This document shows, one piece after another, positions 6,662 to 13,619 of a stretch of DNA of 48,948 bases. The stretch is taken from assembly GCA_964513465.1 (NCBI GenBank), contig CAZEMR010000018.1, forward strand, positions 1 through 48,948, read 5' to 3'. Position 1 is the stretch's first letter; each line of letters starts with the position of its first letter. The notes below the pieces were generated by a model. It did not search any database and was not told where the DNA came from. It saw only the letters and a program-made list of their open reading frames with translations. The stretch comes from CAZEMR01 sp964513465. GTDB taxonomy: Bacteria; Bacteroidota; Ignavibacteria; Kapaibacteriales; UBA2268. The translations under genes were made by a program, and so were the position numbers.

Positions 6662-8548
6662 TTAGTCGATGTATTTCCCGCGGGGCACATAGTGCGTATG
6701 CAGCAGTTTGTGCGACAAATGGCCTCCGGGGCCGTCCGTCAGAAATGTGCTGTATATATAATCGATATGCGGGTTCTCGTGCGATTTGCGGATGGGCAGA
6801 TCGCGGTCTTCGGCGTAAATCGCCTCGGCGCGCTTCTGGCGAATTTCGGGCGATGTGGGTATCGGCTGGCCGCCGCCGCCAAGGCATCCGCCCGGGCAAG
6901 CCATGATCTCTACAAAGTGGTAGCCCTCGAGCTTGCCCGCTTTGAGCAATTCCATTACTTTTTTGGCGTTGGCTGTGCCGTGTGCGATCACGAATTTGAC
7001 CTCTGCGCCCTCGAGGAAGCTGTATTCGGGCTTGAGGTTTTCGAGCAGGACAGAGGCTTCCTTGACACCGTCGAATCCGCGGCAGGGCTGGATGTCCAGA
7101 TTTTCGAACGGCACTTCGCGGCCGGTAACGAGTTCATAGACAGTGCGCAGGGCGGCCTCCATCACTCCGCCGGTGGCGCCGAAAATAAGGCCTGCGCCGG
7201 ATGCGTCGCCGAACGGCTCGTCGAAGTTGGTCTTGGGCAGCTCGGGCAATCTGAGGCCGGCTTCCTTGATCATCTGCGCCATTTCGCGCGTGGTCAGTCC
7301 GTAGTCGACGTCCTTGTAACCGGAGTCGGTCATTTCGGGACGATTGCACTCGAATTTCTTGGCTGCGCAGGGCATAAGTGCGACTGTAACGATGTCCGCC
7401 GGGTCGATATTATGCTCTTTGGCGTAGAATGTTTTGATCAGAGTGCCGAACATCTGCTGCGGCGATTTGCAGCTCGAAACATGATCGAGATATTCCGGAT
7501 AGAAATGCTCAATATATTTAACCCAGCCCGGCGAGCAGGATGTAAACATGGGGAGCTTGACGGATTTATCTCCATCGACTGCCGATGCTTTGATTTTCTG
7601 CAGCAATTCCGTACCTTCCTCCATAATTGTCAGGTCGGCTGTGAAGTTGGTATCGAAAACGCGGTCGAATCCGATCATTTTCAGCGCAGTATTCAGTTCG
7701 CCCGTAAGCGAAATGCCGGCTTCAAGGCCGAATTCCTCGCCGATTGCCGCGCGGGGCGACGGAGCAGTCTGAATAACGACATGCTTTTTGGGGTCGTCGA
7801 TTGCACGCCAGATTTCGTCCGACGGATCATTTGCCTTGAGCGCCGCTGTGGGGCAGCGATTAATGCACTGGCCGCAGTTGATGCAGATAACATCCGCGAG
7901 CGGCTTGTCGTAAAATGTGGTGATCTTTGTCTGGTCGCCGCGGTTAACCGCTTCGAGCACACCAACTTCCTGAAGATCTATACAAGTGCGAACGCAGCGT
8001 TTGCAAAGCACGCATTTGTCCATATCGCGGATGACCGCATAGCTGGAGCGGTCGATTTTATAGCTCTTTTCCTGTACATGACCGAAGCGATAGGAATCCA
8101 CGCCGTATTCCTTGGCCAGTTCCTGCAGCTCGCAATTATTATTGCGGTGGCAGCTATAGCATTCGCCGTAGTGCTCGCTAAGCAGCAGGTCTAAAATATG
8201 GCGGCGGGCCTTGCGCACTTTTTCGGATGTGGTTTTGATCTTCATCCGATTGGTTATCGGATATGCGCAGGACGCCTGCAGATTGCGCATGCCCTCTACC
8301 TCGACCACGCATATGCGGCATACGCCGGCGATGCAGAGGTCTTCGTGGTAGCAAAGCGTGGGTATATGTATATTATTCATGCGGCAGGCTTCGAGAATTG
8401 TAGTGCCCAGCGGCACTTTGTATGCCTGGCCGTTGATTTCGATTTCGACGGTCGAGCCAATATCATTGGGATCGGGTTTCTCGATCACAATGCGTTGCTG
8501 GCTAACCGGAGCTCTATTCTGATACAGGTCTTTATCTTTATTTGCCAT
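6662..8548 (-). CDS. hydA: NAD-linked [FeFe]-hydrogenase catalytic subunit
   Basis: A 628-residue catalytic subunit that reduces protons or oxidises H2 at the H-cluster. The N-terminal relay, similar to NuoG, has a [2Fe-2S] domain (Cys66, 77, 80, 94), a His-ligated [4Fe-4S] (His126, Cys130, 133, 139) and two ferredoxin-type [4Fe-4S] clusters (Cys179/182/185/189 and 222/225/228/232). The H-cluster motifs are TSCSPGW (336-342), MPCAAKKFE (392-400) and MACPGGCLGGGGQP (549-562). A fused small-subunit-like tail ends in RKSHENP...LLHTHY. The first motif has Ser339 where CpI and algal enzymes have the proton-relay Cys. It is the last gene of an operon with the HydC- and HydB-like subunits and is followed by a strong terminator. 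Confidence 0.97.
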   Translation of the reverse strand: MANKDKDLYQNRAPVSQQRIVIEKPDPNDIGSTVEIEINGQAYKVPLGTTILEACRMNNIHIPTLCYHEDLCIAGVCRICVVEVEGMRNLQASCAYPITNRMKIKTTSEKVRKARRHILDLLLSEHYGECYSCHRNNNCELQELAKEYGVDSYRFGHVQEKSYKIDRSSYAVIRDMDKCVLCKRCVRTCIDLQEVGVLEAVNRGDQTKITTFYDKPLADVICINCGQCINRCPTAALKANDPSDEIWRAIDDPKKHVVIQTAPSPRAAIGEEFGLEAGISLTGELNTALKMIGFDRVFDTNFTADLTIMEEGTELLQKIKASAVDGDKSVKLPMFTSCSPGWVKYIEHFYPEYLDHVSSCKSPQQMFGTLIKTFYAKEHNIDPADIVTVALMPCAAKKFECNRPEMTDSGYKDVDYGLTTREMAQMIKEAGLRLPELPKTNFDEPFGDASGAGLIFGATGGVMEAALRTVYELVTGREVPFENLDIQPCRGFDGVKEASVLLENLKPEYSFLEGAEVKFVIAHGTANAKKVMELLKAGKLEGYHFVEIMACPGGCLGGGGQPIPTSPEIRQKRAEAIYAEDRDLPIRKSHENPHIDYIYSTFLTDGPGGHLSHKLLHTHYVPRGKYID

Positions 8549-8561
8549 AGTAATTTACCGT

Positions 8562-9734
8562 TTATCTTTGTGAAAATATTTCATCTTCGAAATTAGTCAT
8601 TATAGAAATGAAAGGATTCGGGCTGCTCTGGCCGAGGCCGCATTTGGAGGCCACCTGCATCGACTGCCCGAGCTCGATTAATTCCTCGAGGTAAGACATC
8701 GAGCATTCGCCGCGTTCGATTTTCTCCACGCCTTCGAGCAGCTTGATATTGCCGATACGGCAGGGTGTGCACTGGCCGCATGATTCCTCTACGAAGAATT
8801 CCATGAAATTCTTCAATACATTGAGCATATCGCGCGATTCGTTGAATATGATTATAGAGCCGCCGGTGGGCAGGTCTTCGAACGACAAAGTTCGCGTAAG
8901 CTCGTTTTTAGGCACGCAGAATCCCGATGCGCCGCCTACCTGCACCGCTTTGACGTTTTCCGCGCCGACTAATTCGAGCATCTCCTGAATCGTGGTGCCA
9001 AATGGCACTTCGTATACGCCGGGCTTTTCGCAGTCGCCGGATACGGAGATAAGCTTAGTGCCGGTCGATTTGCTGGTGCCGATCTCGGTAAACCAATCGG
9101 CGCCGCGAGTCATAATGCTGGGCACCGATGCAAATGTTTCGACGTTATTGACGATTGTCGGGTGGCCCATATAGCCGGTATTGACGGGGAAAGGCGGACG
9201 GTTGCGCGGTTCGCCGCGATGGCCTTCGAGCGATTCGATAAGCGCGGATTCCTCGCCGCAAACGTATGCGCCCGAGCCCATACGAATTTCGATATCGAAA
9301 TCGAATCCGCTGCCAAGAATATTATCGCCCAGTCGGTTCTCGCTGCGCATTTTTTCCATTACATTCGTAAGATGATCCAGTAAATATGTATATTCGCCGC
9401 GCAGATAGACGAATCCCTTGACTGCGCGGATGGCATACCCGGCGATAACCATGCCCTCGAGCACGAGATCGGCGTAGTCCGAGAGTAGTACGCGGTCTTT
9501 GAATGTGCCGGGTTCGCCTTCGTCGGCGTTGCAGACGACGAATTTTTCGGTATCGCTTGCGGCAGCGGCAAAGTTCCATTTGGTGCCGGTGGGGAATCCT
9601 GCTCCTCCGCGGCCTTTAAGACCTGCCTCGCGGACTTCCATTATGATGTCCTGCGGTTTGCGGTCGAATGCGGCCCTGAGTCCGTCGCCGATTTTTTCTC
9701 TATTAAATAATATTGTTTCATTCATAAGTGGCAT
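8562..9734 (-). CDS. hydB: NuoF-like NADH-binding hydrogenase subunit, compact form
   Basis: A 390-residue flavoprotein that binds FMN and NAD(H) and passes electrons to HydA. It shows GRGGAGFP (41-48), NADEGEPGT (69-77) and GAYVCGEESAL. A C-terminal [4Fe-4S] site uses Cys319/322/325 and Cys365. I chose the ATG at 9732-9734 because AAGGAG lies seven bases upstream; a longer reading from 9755 would overlap hydC. The protein starts at the flavin domain and stops right after the NuoF-type cluster. It therefore lacks both the N-terminal thioredoxin-like [2Fe-2S] domain and the C-terminal two-cluster ferredoxin domain found in bifurcating HydB proteins of about 600 residues. The hydC stop overlaps its ribosome binding site. 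Confidence 0.96.
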   Translation of the reverse strand: MPLMNETILFNREKIGDGLRAAFDRKPQDIIMEVREAGLKGRGGAGFPTGTKWNFAAAASDTEKFVVCNADEGEPGTFKDRVLLSDYADLVLEGMVIAGYAIRAVKGFVYLRGEYTYLLDHLTNVMEKMRSENRLGDNILGSGFDFDIEIRMGSGAYVCGEESALIESLEGHRGEPRNRPPFPVNTGYMGHPTIVNNVETFASVPSIMTRGADWFTEIGTSKSTGTKLISVSGDCEKPGVYEVPFGTTIQEMLELVGAENVKAVQVGGASGFCVPKNELTRTLSFEDLPTGGSIIIFNESRDMLNVLKNFMEFFVEESCGQCTPCRIGNIKLLEGVEKIERGECSMSYLEELIELGQSMQVASKCGLGQSSPNPFISIMTNFEDEIFSQR

Positions 9735-9745
9735 TGTTCTTCTCC

Positions 9746-10219
9746 TTATTTCCATTCTTTTAGTATATCGACAACTTTATGAGGAGTAAGATGAGTATAG
9801 ACTTTGTCGTTGATCAGCATCGCCGGTCCCTGGTCGCACATACCCATGCAGTTGATGTATTCGAGCGTGAACTTCTTGTCTTCGGTGGTTTCGCCGAAAT
9901 TAACCCCAAGCTCGCGTTCGATTGTGCGGGCGATAGCTTCCTTGCCGGCCAGATCGCACGAAATTGTGCGGCACAGGCGGACAATATTCCGGCCCTTGCG
10001 CGACGTTCTCATAAATGCATAAAAAGTAACCACGCCATAGACTTCCACCGGGTGGATATCCAGCATCCGGGCTACCTCCTGCTGCGCAAATTCCGATATA
10101 TGGCTGTGGCTGCGCTGAATCTCCTGCAATATCGGCAGAAGCGCCTGGCGGCCGGTGCCATACTTCGCTACCAGATCTTCGATTTCGGTAGTCAGCTCAT
10201 TTTTTTCGCTTACTAGCAT
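9746..10219 (-). CDS. hydC: NuoE-like thioredoxin-fold [2Fe-2S] hydrogenase subunit
   Basis: A 157-residue electron-transfer subunit of the NuoE/24-kDa family. The N-terminal helical part (residues 1-60) has the family LLPILQEIQRSHSHISE segment. The thioredoxin-like domain carries the four [2Fe-2S] ligands as Cys83-x4-Cys88 and Cys124-x3-Cys128. It forms the NADH-oxidising module with HydB. It follows the response regulator gene by 2 bases and overlaps the translation start region of hydB, indicating tight translational coupling. Length is normal. Confidence 0.95.
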   Translation of the reverse strand: MLVSEKNELTTEIEDLVAKYGTGRQALLPILQEIQRSHSHISEFAQQEVARMLDIHPVEVYGVVTFYAFMRTSRKGRNIVRLCRTISCDLAGKEAIARTIERELGVNFGETTEDKKFTLEYINCMGMCDQGPAMLINDKVYTHLTPHKVVDILKEWK

Positions 10220-10221
10220 AT

Positions 10222-10602
10222 TTATTCTCCTTTAGATTTTTCCAGTAATGAGTTGACTGCTTTAAGAAGTTTTTCGCTGGCGACTGGTTTTTCGAGGAAT
10301 TCGTCGATCGGCATCATATCGTTTTTGCCAAAGTCGAACCCCGTTACCTTTGCCACCGATGTAAGCATTATGATCGGCTGGTCTACTCCGATCTTTCTGA
10401 ATTTATTCGCCAGATAAAATCCGTCGTCCGGTTCGTCCATCATTACGTCCAGTATGATCAGATCGGGCGATTCTTTTTCCACTGCTTTGAGTGCCTCCGG
10501 AACATTGCCGGCCGAAACTACCTGGTGCCCTTTGGATTCCAGCACCAGACGAGTGGCCTCTACAATATCCGGATCATCATCGATGATGATTATTTTTGCC
10601 AT
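10222..10602 (-). CDS. Stand-alone response regulator receiver, first gene of hydrogenase operon
   Basis: A 126-residue single receiver domain with no output domain. The acidic pair is in IIIIDDDPDI (residues 4-13), the phospho-accepting Asp52 is in LIILDVMM, and the conserved Lys is in FLEKPV near the C-terminus. An insertion (about 83-100, GFDFGKNDMMPIDEF) makes the last loop longer than usual. A GGAG ribosome binding site lies just upstream of the ATG. It is 2 bases ahead of hydC, so it is made together with the hydrogenase. It could act by protein-protein contact, for example with the hydrogenase or a kinase, but no partner kinase is in this operon. Confidence 0.92.
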   Translation of the reverse strand: MAKIIIIDDDPDIVEATRLVLESKGHQVVSAGNVPEALKAVEKESPDLIILDVMMDEPDDGFYLANKFRKIGVDQPIIMLTSVAKVTGFDFGKNDMMPIDEFLEKPVASEKLLKAVNSLLEKSKGE

Positions 10603-10661
10603 GCTTGCTCCAGATTTTAAATCAATTTACACTAATTTGAATTGTACGATAGCACAAAAAA

Positions 10662-10692
10662 ACAAGTTATGAAAAATTCATGTAATCGCAAA
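10662..10692 (-). promoter_or_regulatory. Putative promoter of the hydrogenase operon
   Basis: On the minus strand TTTG (10689-10692) is followed after 19 bases by TAACTTGT (10662-10669). This resembles the Bacteroidota -33 TTTG / -7 TAnnTTTG pattern, with two mismatches in the -7 box. It lies about 60 bases ahead of the response regulator start and back-to-back with the possible promoter of the TM1266-like gene. Confidence 0.35.
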
Positions 10693-10773
10693 GTGTTTTT
10701 GCCCCAAACATCTTCAATCATTCGGGTTTAGCTAAGCCAAATATATATACTGTTTTATTTCAAAAAAATTTTA

Positions 10774-10781
10774 TATCTTTG
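10774..10781 (+). promoter_or_regulatory. Putative -7 element for the TM1266-like regulator gene
   Basis: TATCTTTG is a perfect match to the Bacteroidota -7 consensus TAnnTTTG, 44 bases before the start codon at 10826. The expected -33 TTTG is only poorly matched (TGTT at 10751-10754). The two divergent promoters share about 220 bases, so one regulator could control both sides. Confidence 0.45.
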
Positions 10782-10825
10782 ATTATTACATTACCTTTTT
10801 TGAAATAATAACAAGGAAAAATCGC

Positions 10826-11086
10826 ATGACACGCAATATCGTATTGGTATTAATCGGCAAAAGAAACGACGCAGCAGTTAACGTCCAGAAAATTCTGACA
10901 GGTTGGGGATGCTTTATCAAAACTCGCCTCGGCATTCACGACGGAGTGCTCGAAAATTGCTCCGACGAAGGCCTCCTGTTCCTCGAGATGGTCGGCGACA
11001 CCGAAAAGCACGAAGAACTTGTCCGCAAGCTTAAATTAATCAAATCAGTCGACGCAAAACTTATTAAGCTCGAGCTTACGGACTAA
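10826..11086 (+). CDS. TM1266-like putative iron-only hydrogenase system regulator
   Basis: An 86-residue protein with an ACT/NikR-like ferredoxin-type fold pattern: beta strand RNIVLVLIG, helix DAAVNVQKILTGWGC, strand TRLGIHDG, strand GLLFLEMVGD, helix KHEELVRKLKLI, strand AKLIKLEL. This length and layout match the small family annotated as a putative regulator of the iron-only hydrogenase system (TM1266-like), which commonly neighbours [FeFe]-hydrogenase or maturation genes. It lacks a DNA-binding domain, so it would act as a small-molecule or protein sensor rather than a classic repressor. It is divergent from the hydrogenase operon, which supports the assignment. AAGGAAAAATC lies ahead of the ATG. 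Confidence 0.82.
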   Translation: MTRNIVLVLIGKRNDAAVNVQKILTGWGCFIKTRLGIHDGVLENCSDEGLLFLEMVGDTEKHEELVRKLKLIKSVDAKLIKLELTD

Positions 11087-11154
11087 AATTAGCCGATATT
11101 AATTTGTAATTTCCGGCGCATTCCATATATTATATTAAAAAATGATATTACAAT

Positions 11155-11367
11155 ATGCCGGACAACAGCACATATAGCGATCATTATGATTACAGGGACA
11201 CATGTCCGAATCATTTCAAATGCGCCGAGTCCGGGGATGAGGATAAGATAAAATCATTCACAGGCAAAGATATAATTATCTGCAATATGCCTCACCCCCA
11301 GACTTGCGAATACGCTTTTGCATACGGCAAACTCTATTTGTGCGAATGCCCGATACGCCACAATTGA
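11155..11367 (+). CDS. Small six-cysteine protein, unknown function
   Basis: A 70-residue soluble protein with no signal peptide and no recognised family. It has six cysteines: Cys17 and Cys23 (CPNHFKC), Cys43 (IICNMPHPQ), Cys51 (TCEYAFAYG), and Cys63 and Cys65 (YLCECPIRH). Three of the Cys sites are followed closely by Pro, as in many metal or iron-sulfur sites. The His residues at 10, 20, 47 and 69 could add ligands. It follows the TM1266-like gene by 68 bases on the same strand. There is no strong ribosome binding site, which is common in Bacteroidota. A disulfide-free zinc or iron-sulfur protein is plausible, but this is inference. Confidence 0.6.
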   Translation: MPDNSTYSDHYDYRDTCPNHFKCAESGDEDKIKSFTGKDIIICNMPHPQTCEYAFAYGKLYLCECPIRHN

Positions 11368-11450
11368 ATTTAACTCTGAATTAATTTGCGTCTTTTAATC
11401 CCACTAAGTGTTTATTTATCAAATGAAGTTTCACACATTTGGTAAATACG

Positions 11451-11978
11451 ATGAAATACGCAGTTCTGATTTTAGCGGCTCTTATGATCTTTTCCTGTAA
11501 GGACAACACCAGCGACCCTTCCGACAATAATGATTACTCCATTTTTTACGAAAATTCATTCGACGAGCCTTCGGATACCGCCGGCTGGCACGGATTTTTT
11601 CCGGATATATTCATTGACGACACCCCGCCCGGAGTAGAGGGCAAATCCGTACGCATCAATGGCGGATGCCTGCAGCCCGCCGCCGAGCTGATTCTGTCAG
11701 CCAATAAGAGCGGCCATTATTCAATTTCTTTATGGGCAAAAAGCGATACGTCAATTGAACACAGTATATATCTGACCAAACGCGAATATGCCGATCAACA
11801 GACCGACCCGCATATTATAATTAAAACAAAAGAATGGAAATTCTTCGAAGATCAGGCAATTATTAATCTGGACTCCGGCGAGACATTCCGGATTCAGATA
11901 ATCTCAGGCGGTTTCATTCCTTCGGAGTTATTAATCGACGAATTTCAAATCAGGCATTATGATTTTCTCCCTGATTGA
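11451..11978 (+). CDS. Lipoprotein of unknown function
   Basis: A 175-residue predicted lipoprotein. The signal peptide MKYAVLILAALMIFSC ends at a lipobox Cys near residue 16, followed by an acidic linker (KDNTSDPSDNND) typical of surface or periplasmic lipoproteins in this group. The mature part looks all-beta: FYENSFDEPSDTAGWHGF, then alternating strands such as HYSISLWAKSD and FRIQIISGG. This resembles a carbohydrate-binding-module-like jelly roll, without catalytic residues. I prefer the ATG at 11451 to an upstream in-frame TTG at 11439. It is convergent with nuoN, with a hairpin between. Confidence 0.72.
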   Translation: MKYAVLILAALMIFSCKDNTSDPSDNNDYSIFYENSFDEPSDTAGWHGFFPDIFIDDTPPGVEGKSVRINGGCLQPAAELILSANKSGHYSISLWAKSDTSIEHSIYLTKREYADQQTDPHIIIKTKEWKFFEDQAIINLDSGETFRIQIISGGFIPSELLIDEFQIRHYDFLPD

Positions 11979-12003
11979 ATCCGGGTCATTACCCCAAATG
12001 CAA

Positions 12004-12029
12004 GAAGGCCGGCTATCATGCCGGCCTTC
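12004..12029. terminator. Hairpin between convergent lipoprotein gene and nuoN
   Basis: A perfect 10-base stem GAAGGCCGGC / GCCGGCCTTC (12004-12013 with 12020-12029) surrounds a six-base loop. It lies 25 bases after the lipoprotein stop and 25 bases after the nuoN stop on the other strand. T-runs on either side are weak, but position and stability fit a bidirectional terminator. Confidence 0.65.
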
Positions 12030-12053
12030 GTAATTTATATATGTATCACTCGA

Positions 12054-13598
12054 TTACACTCCGAATAGCGATGCGTAATTGCCCAGATAAATCCCGACCG
12101 AACGCTCTGCCCACTGCAAAATCGGTGTGAAATAAATTCCGAAAAGCAGTGTGGGAATCACCAGCAGCATCAGAATGATCTTTGCGGGCGATGAATAAGA
12201 CAGCGCGGGGCGTTCGACGTCCACGCCGCGTACCCACATATTGCGCAGCACTTTTACGTAGTAGAACAATGATACAACGCTATTGAGCACGCCGACCACC
12301 GCCAGCCAAATCATATCGGCTTCGAGCACTGCTGTAAATACATAGAGCTTGCCAATGAATCCGGCTGTGGGCGGAAGCCCTGTGAGCGAGATCATGAATA
12401 TGGTCATCGCCACTCCCAGAATCGGCGCCCGATAGCCCAGTCCGGTGTAGTCCTCGAGTTCTTCGCTGCCAATTTTGTTGGCAATCAGCATTACCACGAA
12501 GAATGCTCCGAGATTCATAAACAGATAGACGAAGAAGTATACTTCGACTGCGAGTATCCCCGTATCGGTCATTGCCGCAACAGCCATAAGCATATACCCG
12601 GCGTGGGCAATGCTGGAGTACGCTAGCATTCTTTTTACGTTGTTCTGCCAGACTGCGACCAGGTTGCCAAGCGTCATCGTGAGCACGGCAAGTATGGCAA
12701 TAACAGTCATCCAGTCGATGCCGCCGAGATCGCTCCATACGGACTGCCCGGACATACTGAGATCGATAAATCCGGCCTTCATGAAGCGGATAAGCACGGC
12801 GAAGCCTGCGGCCTTGGACGCTACCGACAGATAAGCGGTAATCGTCACCGGAGCACCTTCGTAAACGTCGGGCGTCCAGAAGTGGAACGGCACAGCCGAA
12901 ATTTTATAGCCGAAGCCGGCGAGAATCATCAGCACGCTGACCATAAGCGCGTAGATGCTCGGGTTGTTATTAGCAAGAAATACGTTGATCTCTGCCAGAT
13001 TCAGGGTGCCGGTCAGCCCATAAAGTATCGAAATGCCATAGATCATCACGCCGGAAGACACCGCGCCATAGATGACGTACTTCAGCGAAGCCTCTCCCGC
13101 GCGACGGATTTCCTTGGTGTATCCCGCTAATATGTATGAGCTTATACTCATCATCTCGATTGCCAGATAAATCATGATAAGATTAGTGGCGCCCGAAAGC
13201 AGGAACATGCCGAAGGTCATACCGACAATAATGGTAAAATACTCCCCGAGCTTGCGGTTTTCCGCATATAATTCATCGGAGAAAAATGACATTATGACTA
13301 CTATAAAGCTGGAGATCAGCACAATGAATTTGAAGAAAGTGGCGAATGAGTCCACCGCGAGCATTCGCTCGAAAACGAAGGTGCCTTCTGTTGCCTGATC
13401 GGCAAGAAATATGCCGGTAACGACAAATCCCACCAGGGCAATTATGCCGGCGATATTGCGCGAGCTGCGGAATATAAGATCGGCTACGATTGCCACAATA
13501 AATGTGGCCACCAGCGCGAACTCCGGCTTAAAGAGGCTGATGCTCTTCGTTAATTCATTCAGAAATGTTTGATCTATTGCGAACATACGCTCATTCAC
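12054..13598 (-). CDS. nuoN: Complex I proton-pumping subunit N
   Basis: A 514-residue antiporter-like membrane subunit of complex I (510 residues if the ATG at 13586 is used instead of the GTG at 13598). It has about 14 transmembrane helices. The family core is visible in YLAIEMMSISSYILAGYTK, with the conserved Glu of TM5, and in the lysine/proline-rich YKISAVPFHFWTPDVYEGAP and VKRMLAYSSIAHAGYMLM segments. The C-terminal GLPPTAGFIGKLYVF is typical of NuoN. It is the last gene of the nuo operon, 21 bases after nuoM, and faces the hairpin at 12004-12029. Confidence 0.96.
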   Translation of the reverse strand: MNERMFAIDQTFLNELTKSISLFKPEFALVATFIVAIVADLIFRSSRNIAGIIALVGFVVTGIFLADQATEGTFVFERMLAVDSFATFFKFIVLISSFIVVIMSFFSDELYAENRKLGEYFTIIVGMTFGMFLLSGATNLIMIYLAIEMMSISSYILAGYTKEIRRAGEASLKYVIYGAVSSGVMIYGISILYGLTGTLNLAEINVFLANNNPSIYALMVSVLMILAGFGYKISAVPFHFWTPDVYEGAPVTITAYLSVASKAAGFAVLIRFMKAGFIDLSMSGQSVWSDLGGIDWMTVIAILAVLTMTLGNLVAVWQNNVKRMLAYSSIAHAGYMLMAVAAMTDTGILAVEVYFFVYLFMNLGAFFVVMLIANKIGSEELEDYTGLGYRAPILGVAMTIFMISLTGLPPTAGFIGKLYVFTAVLEADMIWLAVVGVLNSVVSLFYYVKVLRNMWVRGVDVERPALSYSSPAKIILMLLVIPTLLFGIYFTPILQWAERSVGIYLGNYASLFGV

Positions 13599-13619
13599 AT
13601 TTTTAGATTAACAATTGTA

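Noticed and set aside
6662..9734. The hydrogenase operon as the missing nuoEFG
   Set aside because: HydA carries complete H-cluster motifs and the operon has its own promoter region and terminator, so it encodes a hydrogenase. NuoG-type similarity is limited to the N-terminal relay.
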